A DNA stretch of 64,000 nucleotides from Porodaedalea pini (lineage: Eukaryota; Basidiomycota; Agaricomycetes; Hymenochaetales; Hymenochaetaceae), in NCBI GenBank assembly GCA_002794775.1, contig NBAY01000007.1, positions 496,001-560,000 on the forward strand. The letters run 5' to 3'. The position numbers and the translations under genes are program-made. Positions 1-10,189 of the stretch are shown here, one piece after another (the stretch's first letter is position 1; the number at the start of each line of letters is the position of its first letter). The notes below the pieces were generated by a model. That model ran no database searches. It saw only the letters and a list, made by a program, of their open reading frames with translations, and was not told the DNA's origin.

Positions 1-2391
1 TGCTTAATGCACGCCTCATAATGCTTCATCCAGTGGCATTTAATGAAGTTGAAGTTATCGCGCACCCCGAGATCGATAAAAATACTTTTGTTGTCGTGAA
101 AACGACAAAGGGCATCCTGTAGCAGAGCAAGTGTCTCGGTGGAATGAATGGGGTACTGCACAAGGTATGTAAAGTCAAGGAGTGCACGTGTAGCACGTAT
201 GAGCCAAACGGGAGATTCATTATCGGGGAGGCATATATCAATGAGTAAACTGAGGAGAAATTGACAGATTTGACTGTGGTCAGTTCCACTGACTCTCGAG
301 AGCTTCGTAATCCCCTTGTGGAAAATGCGCATGCCATGACTGGGAGGAATTTGACGGCAGCGAGCATCAAGTTCTGTTGCGCCTACAACACCTGTGATCC
401 AGGAAACGATATGTTTGATGACACCTTGATGTAATTGATGAAGTATGTCAGCCGTGATAGACTGATATATGTCAAAGTATGGGAGATCGGCCCAGAAAGG
501 GTTCTGAATTGGTTTCATACGTATTTCCAAGCATGCTCGAGCATACCTCGTCGGATCGTCAGAGTCAAGAATATCAAGAACATCAAGGGCTCGTTCGAGG
601 TCACGAGGCGCATGTCTGTGATCAACACCAGCTCCAAGCTCATCATGAGGACAGTGACATGTTGGACAATCACCGGTAATAGTCCCAGTCACCGCAACTT
701 GCTCCTGATTATCAAGAGCAAGAGCCGCTATGATAGGGTGGCACCGCCGGACGAGCCCATCACCACCTGTCATGTGTATGCCATCCGTGCCTGTTCTCTC
801 CAATGATCGAAAAACATATTGAAGGCAGCCGTGCAGGAGGTTAGCGAGGGTGTGGTGACAAGCAGCTTTGTTGGTGATGTGCTCGAGTTGGGTGGTAGGA
901 AGATAAGCAAGTAATATTTGTGCGTGTCGCGAGGGTTTCTTGCGAATGTCCTTCGGGATGTTTCCGATGGTGAGATACACAGGATACGCTGACTTCATGT
1001 GGAAAAGCGTGATCTGAGTCTTGTCTAGTGATATTATGACAGGTATAATGGTGCCACCTGGTGCTCTATGCTCGACAGCTGTCTATATATGTATTTAGCT
1101 ACAGCTTGCACAAGTATAAGTTTATTGTAACATACCTGAGTGTTCCACCACCATTGCGCAGTATGCATGTCATGATATACTCGGACTTGCATGTCCTCGT
1201 CGGCATAATGACGTTCGGGGAGAATAATAAGCTGAGAGGCAAATTCGGGTGCACCGAACAAAGCTCTGATGCATTGCAGAACATCACGGCAATGCATGTC
1301 AAATGCTTCGCCAGCAACTACAATTTCACAACGTTGAAACTTGGGGCGACGTGTTGGTATCTGGCTGTCTATAATCGCATTGAGTTGGCGTGAGTTACAG
1401 AACGAGAGTCCTAGCAGTTCGGGTATCTGGAACCATAAGGCATATGATGATGGTCGAGCACCATGAACACAATCACAAATTACAAATATATAAACATAAG
1501 TTAGGGAACAATATCAACAAGCTCAAACAGAAACTGCACCCCCTCAATTTGGAGAAGCTCATCTAGAGCCGTGGAACCTGGCCCGTGGGTCTTAGCCCAT
1601 TGTGCCACTTCCCAATCGCGTTTTGAAATAAAAGGAGCATATGGTCCTGCATTTTGCGAACCGGCCTGAACATCTTCCATGTATCGCTCGAACTCAGTGT
1701 GGCCGTCACGTCCATGCGGCCCTGAAATTCCGCTCCATTCCATTCACCCCCGTATACCCGTCCGGCTTCGTGCTGTACATCTTCATTTCCAGGATAGCGA
1801 ATGATGCGGACTGGCTGATAGCGCAGTCTGCTCTCAGCAGCGCGACACTGAACAAGAAGCGCTCGAATGTTAGGATCTCCCTCCTCCTCCCAACCTAATC
1901 CACTGGCGAGAGGAGGGTCTTGTGGCTGAGGTCTCTCGGGCTCCCACACTGCATCAATGGTCTCCTCCTCATCGAGTTCTGGATCGTAGCCTTCAACAAC
2001 ATTGTTATTCTCCCTATAAAAGAACAAGCATGAGCATTCATGTATTTCAGAGTGTGGACAATTGCATGATGCTACTACAATGTGAAATGAAGTATACTTG
2101 CCTGTCGGCATCCTCACGATCACTATCCGCCCCTTCTCCGTCATTTGCATATCCAAAATCACCTTCATCGTAAGCATTCGCATCTCCGAAGAAGTCGCCG
2201 TTAAAACCATGAACTTCGGCATCATCAATTTCACAGTCATTGTCGTCCGAACCTCCTTCGACTTCGCGTTGCAGACCAGTGAGATAGAAAAGATAGTAAT
2301 GGTAGCAAGCCGATTGTTCGGGTTGTTCTCGCTGATGCTGTCTGAGGTCAATCTTGTAAACTCTGCATCCTGGACAAGCGCGCTCTGGCAT
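1..2391 (-). pseudogene. Plavaka transposase, N-terminal part, frameshifted
   Basis: Recognised from recalled Plavaka proteins, not from a search. Exon 1 (from 2391) opens with a C2H2-like finger (CPGCRVYKIDLRQHQ) followed by a very acidic stretch. An intron near 2097-2020 leads to WEPERPQPQDPP and a GGEWNGAE region. After a frame change at 1736-1745 the frame continues as PYAPFISKRDWEVAQWAK, the hallmark Plavaka motif. Further exons give HCRDVLQCIRALFGAPEF and TAQWWWNTQ (about 1300-1140), then an uninterrupted frame from about 1020 to position 1 with MTGGDGLVRRCHPIIAA, a CPTCPHDELG zinc-binding motif, and SITADILHQLHQGVIKHI. The long open frame at the 3' side suggests recent activity, but the 5-bp tandem duplication (CATTC twice on the plus strand) breaks the coding frame. 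Confidence 0.75.
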
Positions 2392-2640
2392 AGCGGTCTG
2401 TTGCGTCCGTCAAGCTGTATCCTACATTGTAGTGTGTGGTGTGGGATTTGTCGACTGTAAATAATAATAATAAAGTCAGCTTTTTTTTTGCAGTCTGCAC
2501 TTACCGTGCAGATGCCTCCTGGAGCCACAGTAACCAAGCAGTCACTGTGACGTATAGACACCAGTGGCTTGCTATGCAGCAGACCACTGTTGTCTATGCC
2601 CCCGAGCTAGCTCTGAGCCGGCTCTGCAGGGTCTTTTGGT
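1..2640 (-). mobile_element. Plavaka-type DNA transposon, 5' part, runs off the window
   Basis: The minus strand carries the N-terminal two thirds of a transposase of the Plavaka family (CACTA-like elements of Agaricomycotina). The transposase gene is described in the next entry. The element continues beyond position 1, so its 3' terminal repeat is not visible. Its 5' end must lie upstream of about 2400, in or near the long inverted repeat at 2520-3030. No target duplication could be identified because only one end is present. Confidence 0.75.
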
Positions 2641-3030
2641 AGGTCGTCCGTTGACGATGTTGGTGGTGGGATGTACATGTAGTACATGACTCGTGAGCGT
2701 CTGATGAGCATTATCTAAAGCAGCTAAGTCATGTGACGTGGCGACTAATTTGGAAGGTCTGCAACTTTAATTAGCAGCCTAACTCTCCCACTGTCTCCCA
2801 TCATCCACGTCTGCCACCCCTGTCCCTCCCTTCCTAACTGTGCTCCCATTGTCCTCCATCGCCGCATCGACAATGACTCACCGCCACACCTACCTGCCTC
2901 AAGACCATCCCCTACATCGAAAGACCTGGAGAGCTGGCTCAGAGCTAGCTCGAGGGCAGACAATGACGGGCTGCTGCATAGCGAGCCGTCAACATCTATA
3001 GTGCAGTGACCACTTGGTTGCTGTGTTTAC
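2520..3030. repeat. Long imperfect inverted repeat, arms about 120 bp
   Basis: The arm at about 2520-2645 pairs with the reverse complement of about 2910-3030. The best-matching core is GAGCTAGCTCTGAGCC at 2604-2619 against GGCTCAGAGCTAGCTC at 2937-2952. The match extends outward through TGCTATGCAGCAG and AACCAAG segments with scattered mismatches. The spacer is about 265 bp. The structure could be a MITE of roughly 510 bp inserted upstream of the Plavaka gene, or a folded-back 5' terminus of the Plavaka element. No coding potential is convincing inside it. Confidence 0.6.
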
Positions 3031-3321
3031 GAGCGATATACATCAAGAACTACATCCTATTGGAACTTCCATACCCACCATTTTAACGGTTACCTGTCAA
3101 CTTTAAGTCAAGTCTGCATGCAGATTCTCTTGTGAGTACACAATCGGACTTGCAATTTGCTCTAATTATCTAGTTCCTGTTCCACTCAAGTCTGCCCTCG
3201 CACTTCTCAAACTCTTTCATCAGCTTTCTCCTTCATGTACGTAAATATCTTTATATGTTACTGAAATTATTTGATTATTCATATATCATTTTCTTATTCT
3301 TACTTGCATAGATTCGTAAGA
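3031..3321. other. Intergenic, 5' flank of the 3322 gene
   Basis: AT-rich non-coding sequence with no ORF or repeat that I can support. It presumably holds the promoter and 5' UTR of the gene starting at 3322. Confidence 0.4.
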
Positions 3322-5587
3322 ATGTCTGGCGCTTGGGGTGCTGAAATGATGTGGGATGGCGAGGAATTGCCTCTGTCTCGTCTGACGAAGACACATGACC
3401 TACGTGAGTCGTGCGTTGTATAGAGTTCTTTTTATAGCAGCTCAGATAAGGCATCCAGGTCCGAGCGACCCGGTACACGCTCTTGATGCGAGGCATCTAG
3501 CTTACATGAACTACGAGGATCAAATCATCACTACGCCAAATGCTGCCTGGGTGCCGGAATACCTGCTTATCACAGAAGCCGGCATTCTGAAGCGTGACGA
3601 CAGATATTGGGGTGGCCACGAATATTCACGATGGCCTCAATTTTTCTCAAAACATGCCTTTCATCATGCTTGCATCCCGTTCTATAGAAATGCTCAACCC
3701 TGGAGCCACGAAGGGGAGGCTATTATGTGGTATGACCCTCGTCCATATGATTTCACTGACGATGCTGACACGGATTTGCATACGGACGAGAAAATTGGTC
3801 TCCTGGATAGAAAGCTCATCGATAAGATTACATCCTATCTTGAGACAGTTGCAGCTCAAGTATTCGCTGTTGGATCGAAAGCCGACGTAGGTGGAACGTG
3901 AAAGGTCTATGACCGTTGCCTGAGCAGTGGCCAATCTGCACTTGCCAGTCTTCGCCTTCAAAAGGCACCTTTCTGCACCGTACTTTTCACTCTTCGCGAC
4001 GTTCAGCGAGCCATTCTTGAACTGCGTGGGCTGCATACGTACCTAGACATAGTCGTCAAACGCATGAAGGCCCCCAACGCAATGTGGATGTCTCAAAATT
4101 TTCTTCTTCCAGTTTGCGGTGCTTTCACTATGGAAGCAGCCATCGCAGAGAATCTGTATCATCTCGGTATACCTGTGTGGTACATCTCTGCAGAGAAAGC
4201 AATCGCCCCCAACACCAAGATTTTTGATGTCCAGGACTGTGTTCCATGGTCAACTCACATGTCGAAGGAGTACATCAAATACAAAGGCAATATACTTCTC
4301 TTCAGCTGGAACTTCGATTTGGAACCACACATGCAGGACATGGCCGCGAGTCAACTCATGAGCAACGAGCATATGTCTCACCTTCTCGATCAAATGTACA
4401 ACTTTCAGTACTATGCTCCACCTCCAAAGCCGATCAGCTATTCACCATCTCCCGCCACCTCCAGTACATGCAACGTTTCTGACCCACCTGCGGTGCAACC
4501 ACCGCCATCTACATCGAAGCGGAATAAAGGTGGAGCGAGACATACAATAGCCAACGAGCCGAGCATGAACTATGCTCGCGTGCTGTACGTTCCGAATGGG
4601 GTCAATGGAACGCCTGACCTACCTCCGTTTAGCTTCGTTGTGCATGAAGCCCTGAAAGACCTCAGCACAGTCGGCGACAAGTCTTCACCTGCTGCTCTGT
4701 ACCCGCTTCCGCCGCCTTTTTTCCTGATGCATGAGTCCCCTGACAAATCAGCAGATTTGTATCTGAACTACATTTGCATTCGCCCTGTCCTCTTTGACAT
4801 CATAATCAACGGTGGGCTGTTTGACAAATCTGTATGGCAGAAACTTCGCAAGTGGAGGAACATATTACACGGAGACTACAAGAAGTCCACACCACTTCCT
4901 CTGAATATTGCCTCCCCCTTTGTTGAGGGTGTCTACAATGCTATGCCTGGGAATTCTAGCTCTCCCGATGCTTTGAAAGCGGCCAATTCTCATGAGCGTA
5001 CTGCGACTGACTTGCCTCCTGTGAAATGGCAGCAACTTGCAGAGAACACAACGATGAAGGTCACGTTTGGCGTCGAGCGAAAGCTAGAGCTGTTCGATCG
5101 CATGAAGGACCAAATGTGGCGGGGAAAGTCTGTGTCAGCGGCCAGCATTCTCTGTAACAAGGCCCTCAGGATGGAAGTGCAGTGGGAGCTCATGGAAACG
5201 CTGTTCCGTTATGAGCTTTACGCACTTGATCAAGCGATTTTGCCACGGTCCCGCATGAGCAGCGATGAGCATCGACTTCGTAATGCGCTTCTGTCTCGTG
5301 TTTACATGGGCGCAACGGATGGCTCAACCACTGTGATACCGGACCTGTCGAAACCACAGTTGGACTATTGGGGAGATGACATGTTGGTTCGTGATGCTGT
5401 GAAAGCCCTGCGTGACGTTTTGCGAGCGTGGCCGAACTGTCCATGGGTGATTGGTGAGGAAAGGGACTTGCATGCTAGAGACTTCGCGGTTATGATTTGC
5501 TTCTATGTTAAAACCTTTGTAGACTTCTTTAAACGTATCCCGTCCATGCATTGCAAACCTCCCGCATCGCTCATGAATAAGTCATAG
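3322..5587 (+). pseudogene. Unknown Agaricomycete protein family, interrupted by in-frame TGA
   Basis: The product is about 745 aa and the function is not known to me. I recall this as a recurrent family of hypothetical proteins in mushroom genomes, often near transposons. Exon 1 (3322-3403, MSGAWGAEMMWDGEE start) is joined to exon 2 (from 3441) by a 37-nt intron with GTGAGT and CAG. The frame then runs to 5587, except for a TGA at 3899-3901 in the context KADVGGT-stop-KVYDRC; the frame is the same on both sides. Recalled relatives have tryptophan here, so the change looks like TGG to TGA. Visible features are an aromatic-rich N-terminal half, a proline/serine linker (about codons 375-405), and a C-terminal half with YPLPPPFF and helical segments. 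No signal peptide, membrane segment or catalytic motif is seen. A GT-AG intron removing the stop (3890-3930) would shift the frame, so splicing does not rescue it. Confidence 0.6.
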
Positions 5588-6126
5588 CGATTTCATTTTT
5601 TTTTCTTCAAGGGTTTTTTTTTTATATATGTATTACATGTAGAGCGTACTAATTGTACTACATCAAACGGTTTCATGTGGAGGGAGGATATATGTACATT
5701 ATATGGTTTCATGTGGAGGGGAGGATATATATACATTATGGGTTTTTTTTTCTTTCGATCTAACTCATTTTAATATTGAAGTAGATTAATTGCACATAGT
5801 TTATACTCATGGGACAAACATACGTGCTTCTGAAGCCGGCTGCTCTAGAAAAGGGCGATTCCAACAGATGCCCAATCTGTGCAGTCCGCTTCATGTTACA
5901 ACAATCCGCAACGATCTACTTACTGTTATTCATAGGTTATAATTGACTTAGCACCGTCTGTGGTATTTGTGAGTCCATTTGGCCTTACATAGCAGTTAGT
6001 AGGAGCAAGCTAACATTTTTATAGAAGTATAGATTACTCACATATTTGATGGACTCGTTACATGCAATCAGTGACTTTTAGCGGATCTGTGATGGAAAAG
6101 GTAGATTAGTCTGTTAACGGTGCTTC
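5588..6126. other. Intergenic AT-rich region
   Basis: Contains the 3' flank of the preceding gene with several T-runs (5597-5625, 5744-5752), a two-copy tandem repeat (separate entry) and no supported ORF. Confidence 0.5.
5669..5741. repeat. Two-copy 36-bp tandem repeat
   Basis: Copy 1 (5669-5704) and copy 2 (5705-5741) both begin GGTTTCATGTGGAGGG and contain AGGATATAT and TACATTAT. They differ by a one-base G insertion and a G/A change. A local tandem duplication in the 3' flank of the interrupted gene. Confidence 0.85.
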
Positions 6127-6576
6127 ATGCACGTCCGTACTGGGAATGATCTACCACAATGGGAAAACAGACAATTCCCATGCATTTACATGAAGACACG
6201 CAGACCGGCGATTGATCGCATCCCTGACTCTAGTATGTGGAGGAGCCGTGTCCCGACTCTGGTAAGCTCCTTCAGCTCATATGGAGGGCAACAAATTAAC
6301 CTGATCGCACAGAGTAGACCCCCGGAGGCCCCATCAGCATGCAAGCCATCGTCCTCTGCAGCAAGCACAGGCGATCACACTCCCTCGAAACACAACAAGG
6401 TCTCGGTGCATACTGCAATGTGGCAGCGGCAAGTTCCCACTCTGGTAAGTTAATTCTGCTAATACAGTACACAAATATTTGACCTAATCACACAGAGCAA
6501 ACCCCTGGAGGTTCTGTCCTCTCCCAAGTCCTCGTCCTCCACTGAAAGGAAATTTTTGCACATTTGGAAACGTTGA
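6127..6576 (+). CDS. Small gene with a duplicated exon-intron module
   Basis: I do not recognise this protein. Predicted exons are 6127-6261, 6313-6444 and 6496-6576, giving 115 aa. Both introns are exactly 51 nt, start GTAAG, end CACAG and are in phase 0. The sequence before each intron reads MWRSRVPTL and MWQRQVPTL, and the sequence after each reads SRPPEAP and SKPLEVL. Thus an exon-end/intron/exon-start unit has been tandemly duplicated and then diverged. The protein is basic and serine-rich with no domain. The start codon is uncertain, because a possible splice acceptor (CACGCAG at about 6195-6201) could mean that exons lie further upstream. The gene could also be a decayed transposon fragment. 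Confidence 0.4.
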
Positions 6577-6693
6577 TCAAGGCAGATCATCGTCAATCAT
6601 ACACGTGATTACGTGGTCACCTGATCTTGACGGATACTTGCCCAGGCAAAAATCCGTCAGTCACAAGTCACGCTACACCATCACATCTTGTGA

Positions 6694-7342
6694 CATGGCA
6701 CACAAACGTCAAGAAAGTAAAGGACAACCAATGGAGGTTGATCCCCAATGCACTAAGTGCATGCTACTACAGAACGTAGCACAGAAGGTCCCAGAACTCC
6801 TGAAGACAATAGGATTAATGGACCAGGACGTCACATTACGAGCACACAAGTGGGAAGGCCAATCCCCATACTTTGAAACAGGACAGGCAATCTACTATCA
6901 AGATGCCAAGACATATAAAGTCCATATCAGTAAAGAAGAACGTGGCATGGAGAACTACAAATGGGATACAGTTATCCAATACAATAAGGAGCCACATGAA
7001 GAATGCAGGAACTGCAAGATGATGATACGCATACCTACCCCGAGTCCAGTACAAGGGAATGACATACCGATACACATAACGACAGCACTCAAGCACTGTT
7101 GGGCATACCTCAGGGACATAAAGCATCAAGGCACGATTACGCTATACGAATTCGAGCACGTGTCACGAAGACAAACATTCAAGATCACTCTAGCCTTAGG
7201 AGTACATGATCCACCGTTCACAATGGAGACATGTCTCGGCGGAGCAGCCCTATCACCGAGTGGACCTGACACTGAATGGCGATCCAAGAATAACCCATGG
7301 GTCCACATGGTTATCCCCAACGGATTTGAATGGGAGGAATGA
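6694..7342 (+). CDS. Orphan hypothetical protein, about 215 aa
   Basis: An open frame that begins at 6605, but a start at 6694 (MAHKRQESKGQPMEV) is more plausible because the upstream part is poor in coding character. It has a CTKCMLL and a CRNCKMM pair of cysteine motifs, no signal peptide and no membrane segment. I do not recognise a family. The downstream DNA resembles an LTR or strong promoter (TATA-like CTATATAAGG at 7718), so this may be an ORF of a non-autonomous LTR element. The alternative is an ordinary lineage-specific gene. Confidence 0.4.
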
Positions 7343-8820
7343 ACACCCGAGCGCAGCAATGCAACCCGATAGGCTAGGCAGTGCCACAACCGAGGAAGAC
7401 ACTTTGAGAAGCAGGGAAAGTAAAGCCCCGATATAGAAGCACACGGGAGAAGCAGGAAGTTAATTAAACCGAAGCATGTGGAGAACGTGGGAGCCCGACT
7501 ACCGAATCAGTGATGTACTCACCCGAGCGTGCGGGTCATGACATCACATGACTCACACCGCAGTCTAAATTGCAGAATGCAAGAAAACCATTGGATGGAG
7601 TACATGTGCATACATCCCCACCGCAGCAGCCAAGTGCTGCGGCCACCTGAAACATAGGAAGGAAACGGAAGGGCATCTGGTTGGACAGAACGTAAAGAAA
7701 TTAGAAATCCAGTAGGCTATATAAGGCCGAGTAACTAGCACCCCAGATCCCCATTCTCTATCGCTTTTATTTCACAGTACGGTTTTAGCTACCTGCATAG
7801 CTATCTTCTTACCCCTACCTCTACATCTATAACTACCACTGTGTAATATCCTCCTTGGTTGAATAACGAGTCCGCCCCATACTGGGTTGAGGATTTGTCC
7901 CAAGTTGAATAAGGATTGACTTTGATTGAGTAGACCCTCGGCTACGCCATGCTTAGAAGGTTCCTCTCATTGTCCACAGAACCAAGTCTGGTTGAGTGCA
8001 TCTTGGCTACGCCAAGCCTTGCAGTTTGCCTCCTAGACAACATCGCAGCATAACCGAACGTCTCTCGACCCTCTAGGGCATTACCTCCCCTATCTGCTGT
8101 AACTAAGTGCTTTCAATACCAACCTCAGGCTCCACCTGATAAGGGCAGCGAAGGAGAAGCTGGATACGGGATCGGTCGAAGATAAGTAAAGTCGTCTCGG
8201 TAATACACCACTCAGAGGACCATACAGTCCGGAAGGCAACACCTTCGTGGTTAAAGAATTGGAATATTCGCCCGACCCTAACATCCACTCTGAAGCTGTT
8301 GGTGACAAAAAAGAGTCTACTGAAGATGTTGAGAACAGTGCTGGCAAAAGTGGAGACAAAAGACAGGAAGGGCGGGCAGAAAATATAAGCAAACAATTCA
8401 GTCTATCTATCATATGGCCATAATGACTAGCACCCTGTCACGACCGGCATCGATGACATGCGCCTCTTCTGTTCGTACATTACTGTCTACTGCTGACTGC
8501 TCGCTATCCATCAGTTCGAACAGAAAGTCAACCTGATATAAGTGGTGTTTCCCCTTTCTTCTGTAGGCTATACTAATCATTAAATATTTCTTGAAGATTT
8601 TATTATAATATTTCTAAGGGCGTACTTTTACGATACGTGCTTATGATTAACTCTATGCTACAGGACGAGTATGAAAAAGGCAAAAATTTGAAGTCCACGC
8701 AGGGTCACAGAGCTGTAAAATTTTGTCTTGTGTTTACGCGTCTTCGCCCCCCTCGCCCTCAACTTGCTTGAATAACTCTAGCTATCGCAGCCTGCTCAGC
8801 CTAACCCTTTCATCAAAGAC
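7343..8820. other. Promoter/LTR-like stretch without a supported gene
   Basis: From about 7510 (TGATGTACTCACCCGAGCG) the sequence has retrotransposon LTR-like features: a TATA-like CTATATAAGG at 7718, a CT-rich block (7790-7850), and repeated short motifs (GGTTGAATAA/AAGTTGAATAA, and CGGCTACGCCATGC/TGGCTACGCCAAGC between 7850 and 8020). I could not find a second copy of the same sequence, a primer-binding site or gag-pol, so a solo or decayed LTR is only a possibility. The block 8210-8425 is open in one plus-strand frame and acidic (KKESTEDVENSAGK) but has no convincing start. Nothing else is supported up to 8820. Confidence 0.35.
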
Positions 8821-10140
8821 ATGTCTGACCATATTGTTGAAAGACAGACGTACGCAGCCATTGCGGCCTCGAAACGCAAGATTTCTTCGATGGATGTGTC
8901 AAAGGTTGTACCAGATGACAGCCCTCACCCGAAGCGTGGCCGCAAAAACAAGAGCGATGCTGCAGCGAGGGTGGCAGCTGTCATCACTGCCAACATGGTG
9001 CATGCACCTGACGATGAGCCTTCCCCCGATGTGTCTCACCCGCCGAAGCACAAGGCTGCCAAGGACGCTCCTGCTCGTAAGTCATCAGACATCATCTATA
9101 CTGTTTCTCACCTGACAACAACCAATTCCGCAGACTGGGAGGGAGTGAAGAAGAAAGCGAGACAGCCAAAGGATGAAGCAGGGAAAACTGGAAAGCAGGA
9201 CAAGCCAGTATGTGCCTTCTTCCTGCGTCTAGCTTGTATACACTGATCGCAGGTCTCACAGGACACCGCAGTTCGTGGTTTACTCAGATCTGGCACAAAT
9301 GAAGGATAATTAACTATTCACACGTCAGACCGCAGGCAGACGATTGCCTGCATTGATCGGGATGCAGCCGGTCAGAGTACTGCCCACTGAGAACAAGTGC
9401 CGTGTCAGGCAGCCACTTGTGCCTGGTGCGTGTGGAATCAAGAAGTCTTATTATTAGTGACAAAAGTTCAAGGGATTCTAGATCGTGCAGCTCTCAAGTT
9501 TCGTACAATTCATGAGAGTGATTCTGATGATGCGACCCGGTCAACTCCCAGTGATGCTGCCCCGGTCATTGAGTCTGGCAGTCCTGTGGTGTTTGACCCG
9601 TACGTGATTGAAAGGGCAAAGAGGCAGACTGCAAAGAAAGGTGCACTATTCCTTTACATTTATGAAGTATGAGCTAATATTATTCAAAGGCAAGGGATCA
9701 GTGAATGTTACTAACGAGCGTGCAGATGAGACAACAAAAAGTAAGCTACAGACATTACTCTATTTCTTTCCATTACTGACAAATGTATGAGTCGCCATAC
9801 ACGCTGCTCTTTCCGCCACCACAGTCCCAGCAGCAGATGGTGCACCTGCGTCTCCCTTGGCTCCATCTGCGGTCAATACAGGGATGCGAAAGAAACGGAG
9901 CGACACATCAAAACAGGTGACAATGCTCTCACCCGTCGCGCTTTCTACTGGGCAAAAGGCCAATATGAATGCAGCCAATGAGTTGGACCACAGACATACA
10001 AGCTGACGGCCACAGAGGATTTCTGCCTCGTCGAAGCTGCTTATTGGCAGCATATCAGTGGATAAAGAGAACCTTTTACCCCACTCTGCTTACCTGGCGA
10101 CTAACGATGGTGTAAAGAGGAAGCACAACTTAAACATGGT
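8821..10140 (+). CDS. Hypothetical nuclear-type exons, possibly 5' part of the next gene
   Basis: A good start (MSDHIVERQTYAAIAASK) opens an exon 8821-9076, joined by a canonical intron (GTAAGT to CCGCAG) to 9134-9207. Both are lysine-rich with nuclear-localisation-like clusters (PKRGRKNK, KKKARQPK). Further candidate exons lie at about 9478-9641 (ILDRAALKFRTIHESDSD) and 9823-9919 (VPAADGAPASPLAP). Between these I could not join all exons without hitting stops, so the model is incomplete or the region is decayed. It probably forms the disordered N-terminus of the gene that ends at 11806. Confidence 0.35.
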
Positions 10141-10189
10141 AAGATTTAAAGGTTCTAGAGAACCTCTTATTCCTACTCAAAGCAATCAC

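Noticed and set aside
3890..3930. A 41-nt GT-AG intron that would remove the in-frame TGA at 3899
   Set aside because: Its length is not a multiple of three and splicing would throw the well-conserved downstream frame out of register.
7510..8060. Calling a definite LTR
   Set aside because: No second copy, no primer-binding site and no clear CA terminus; kept only as a possibility.
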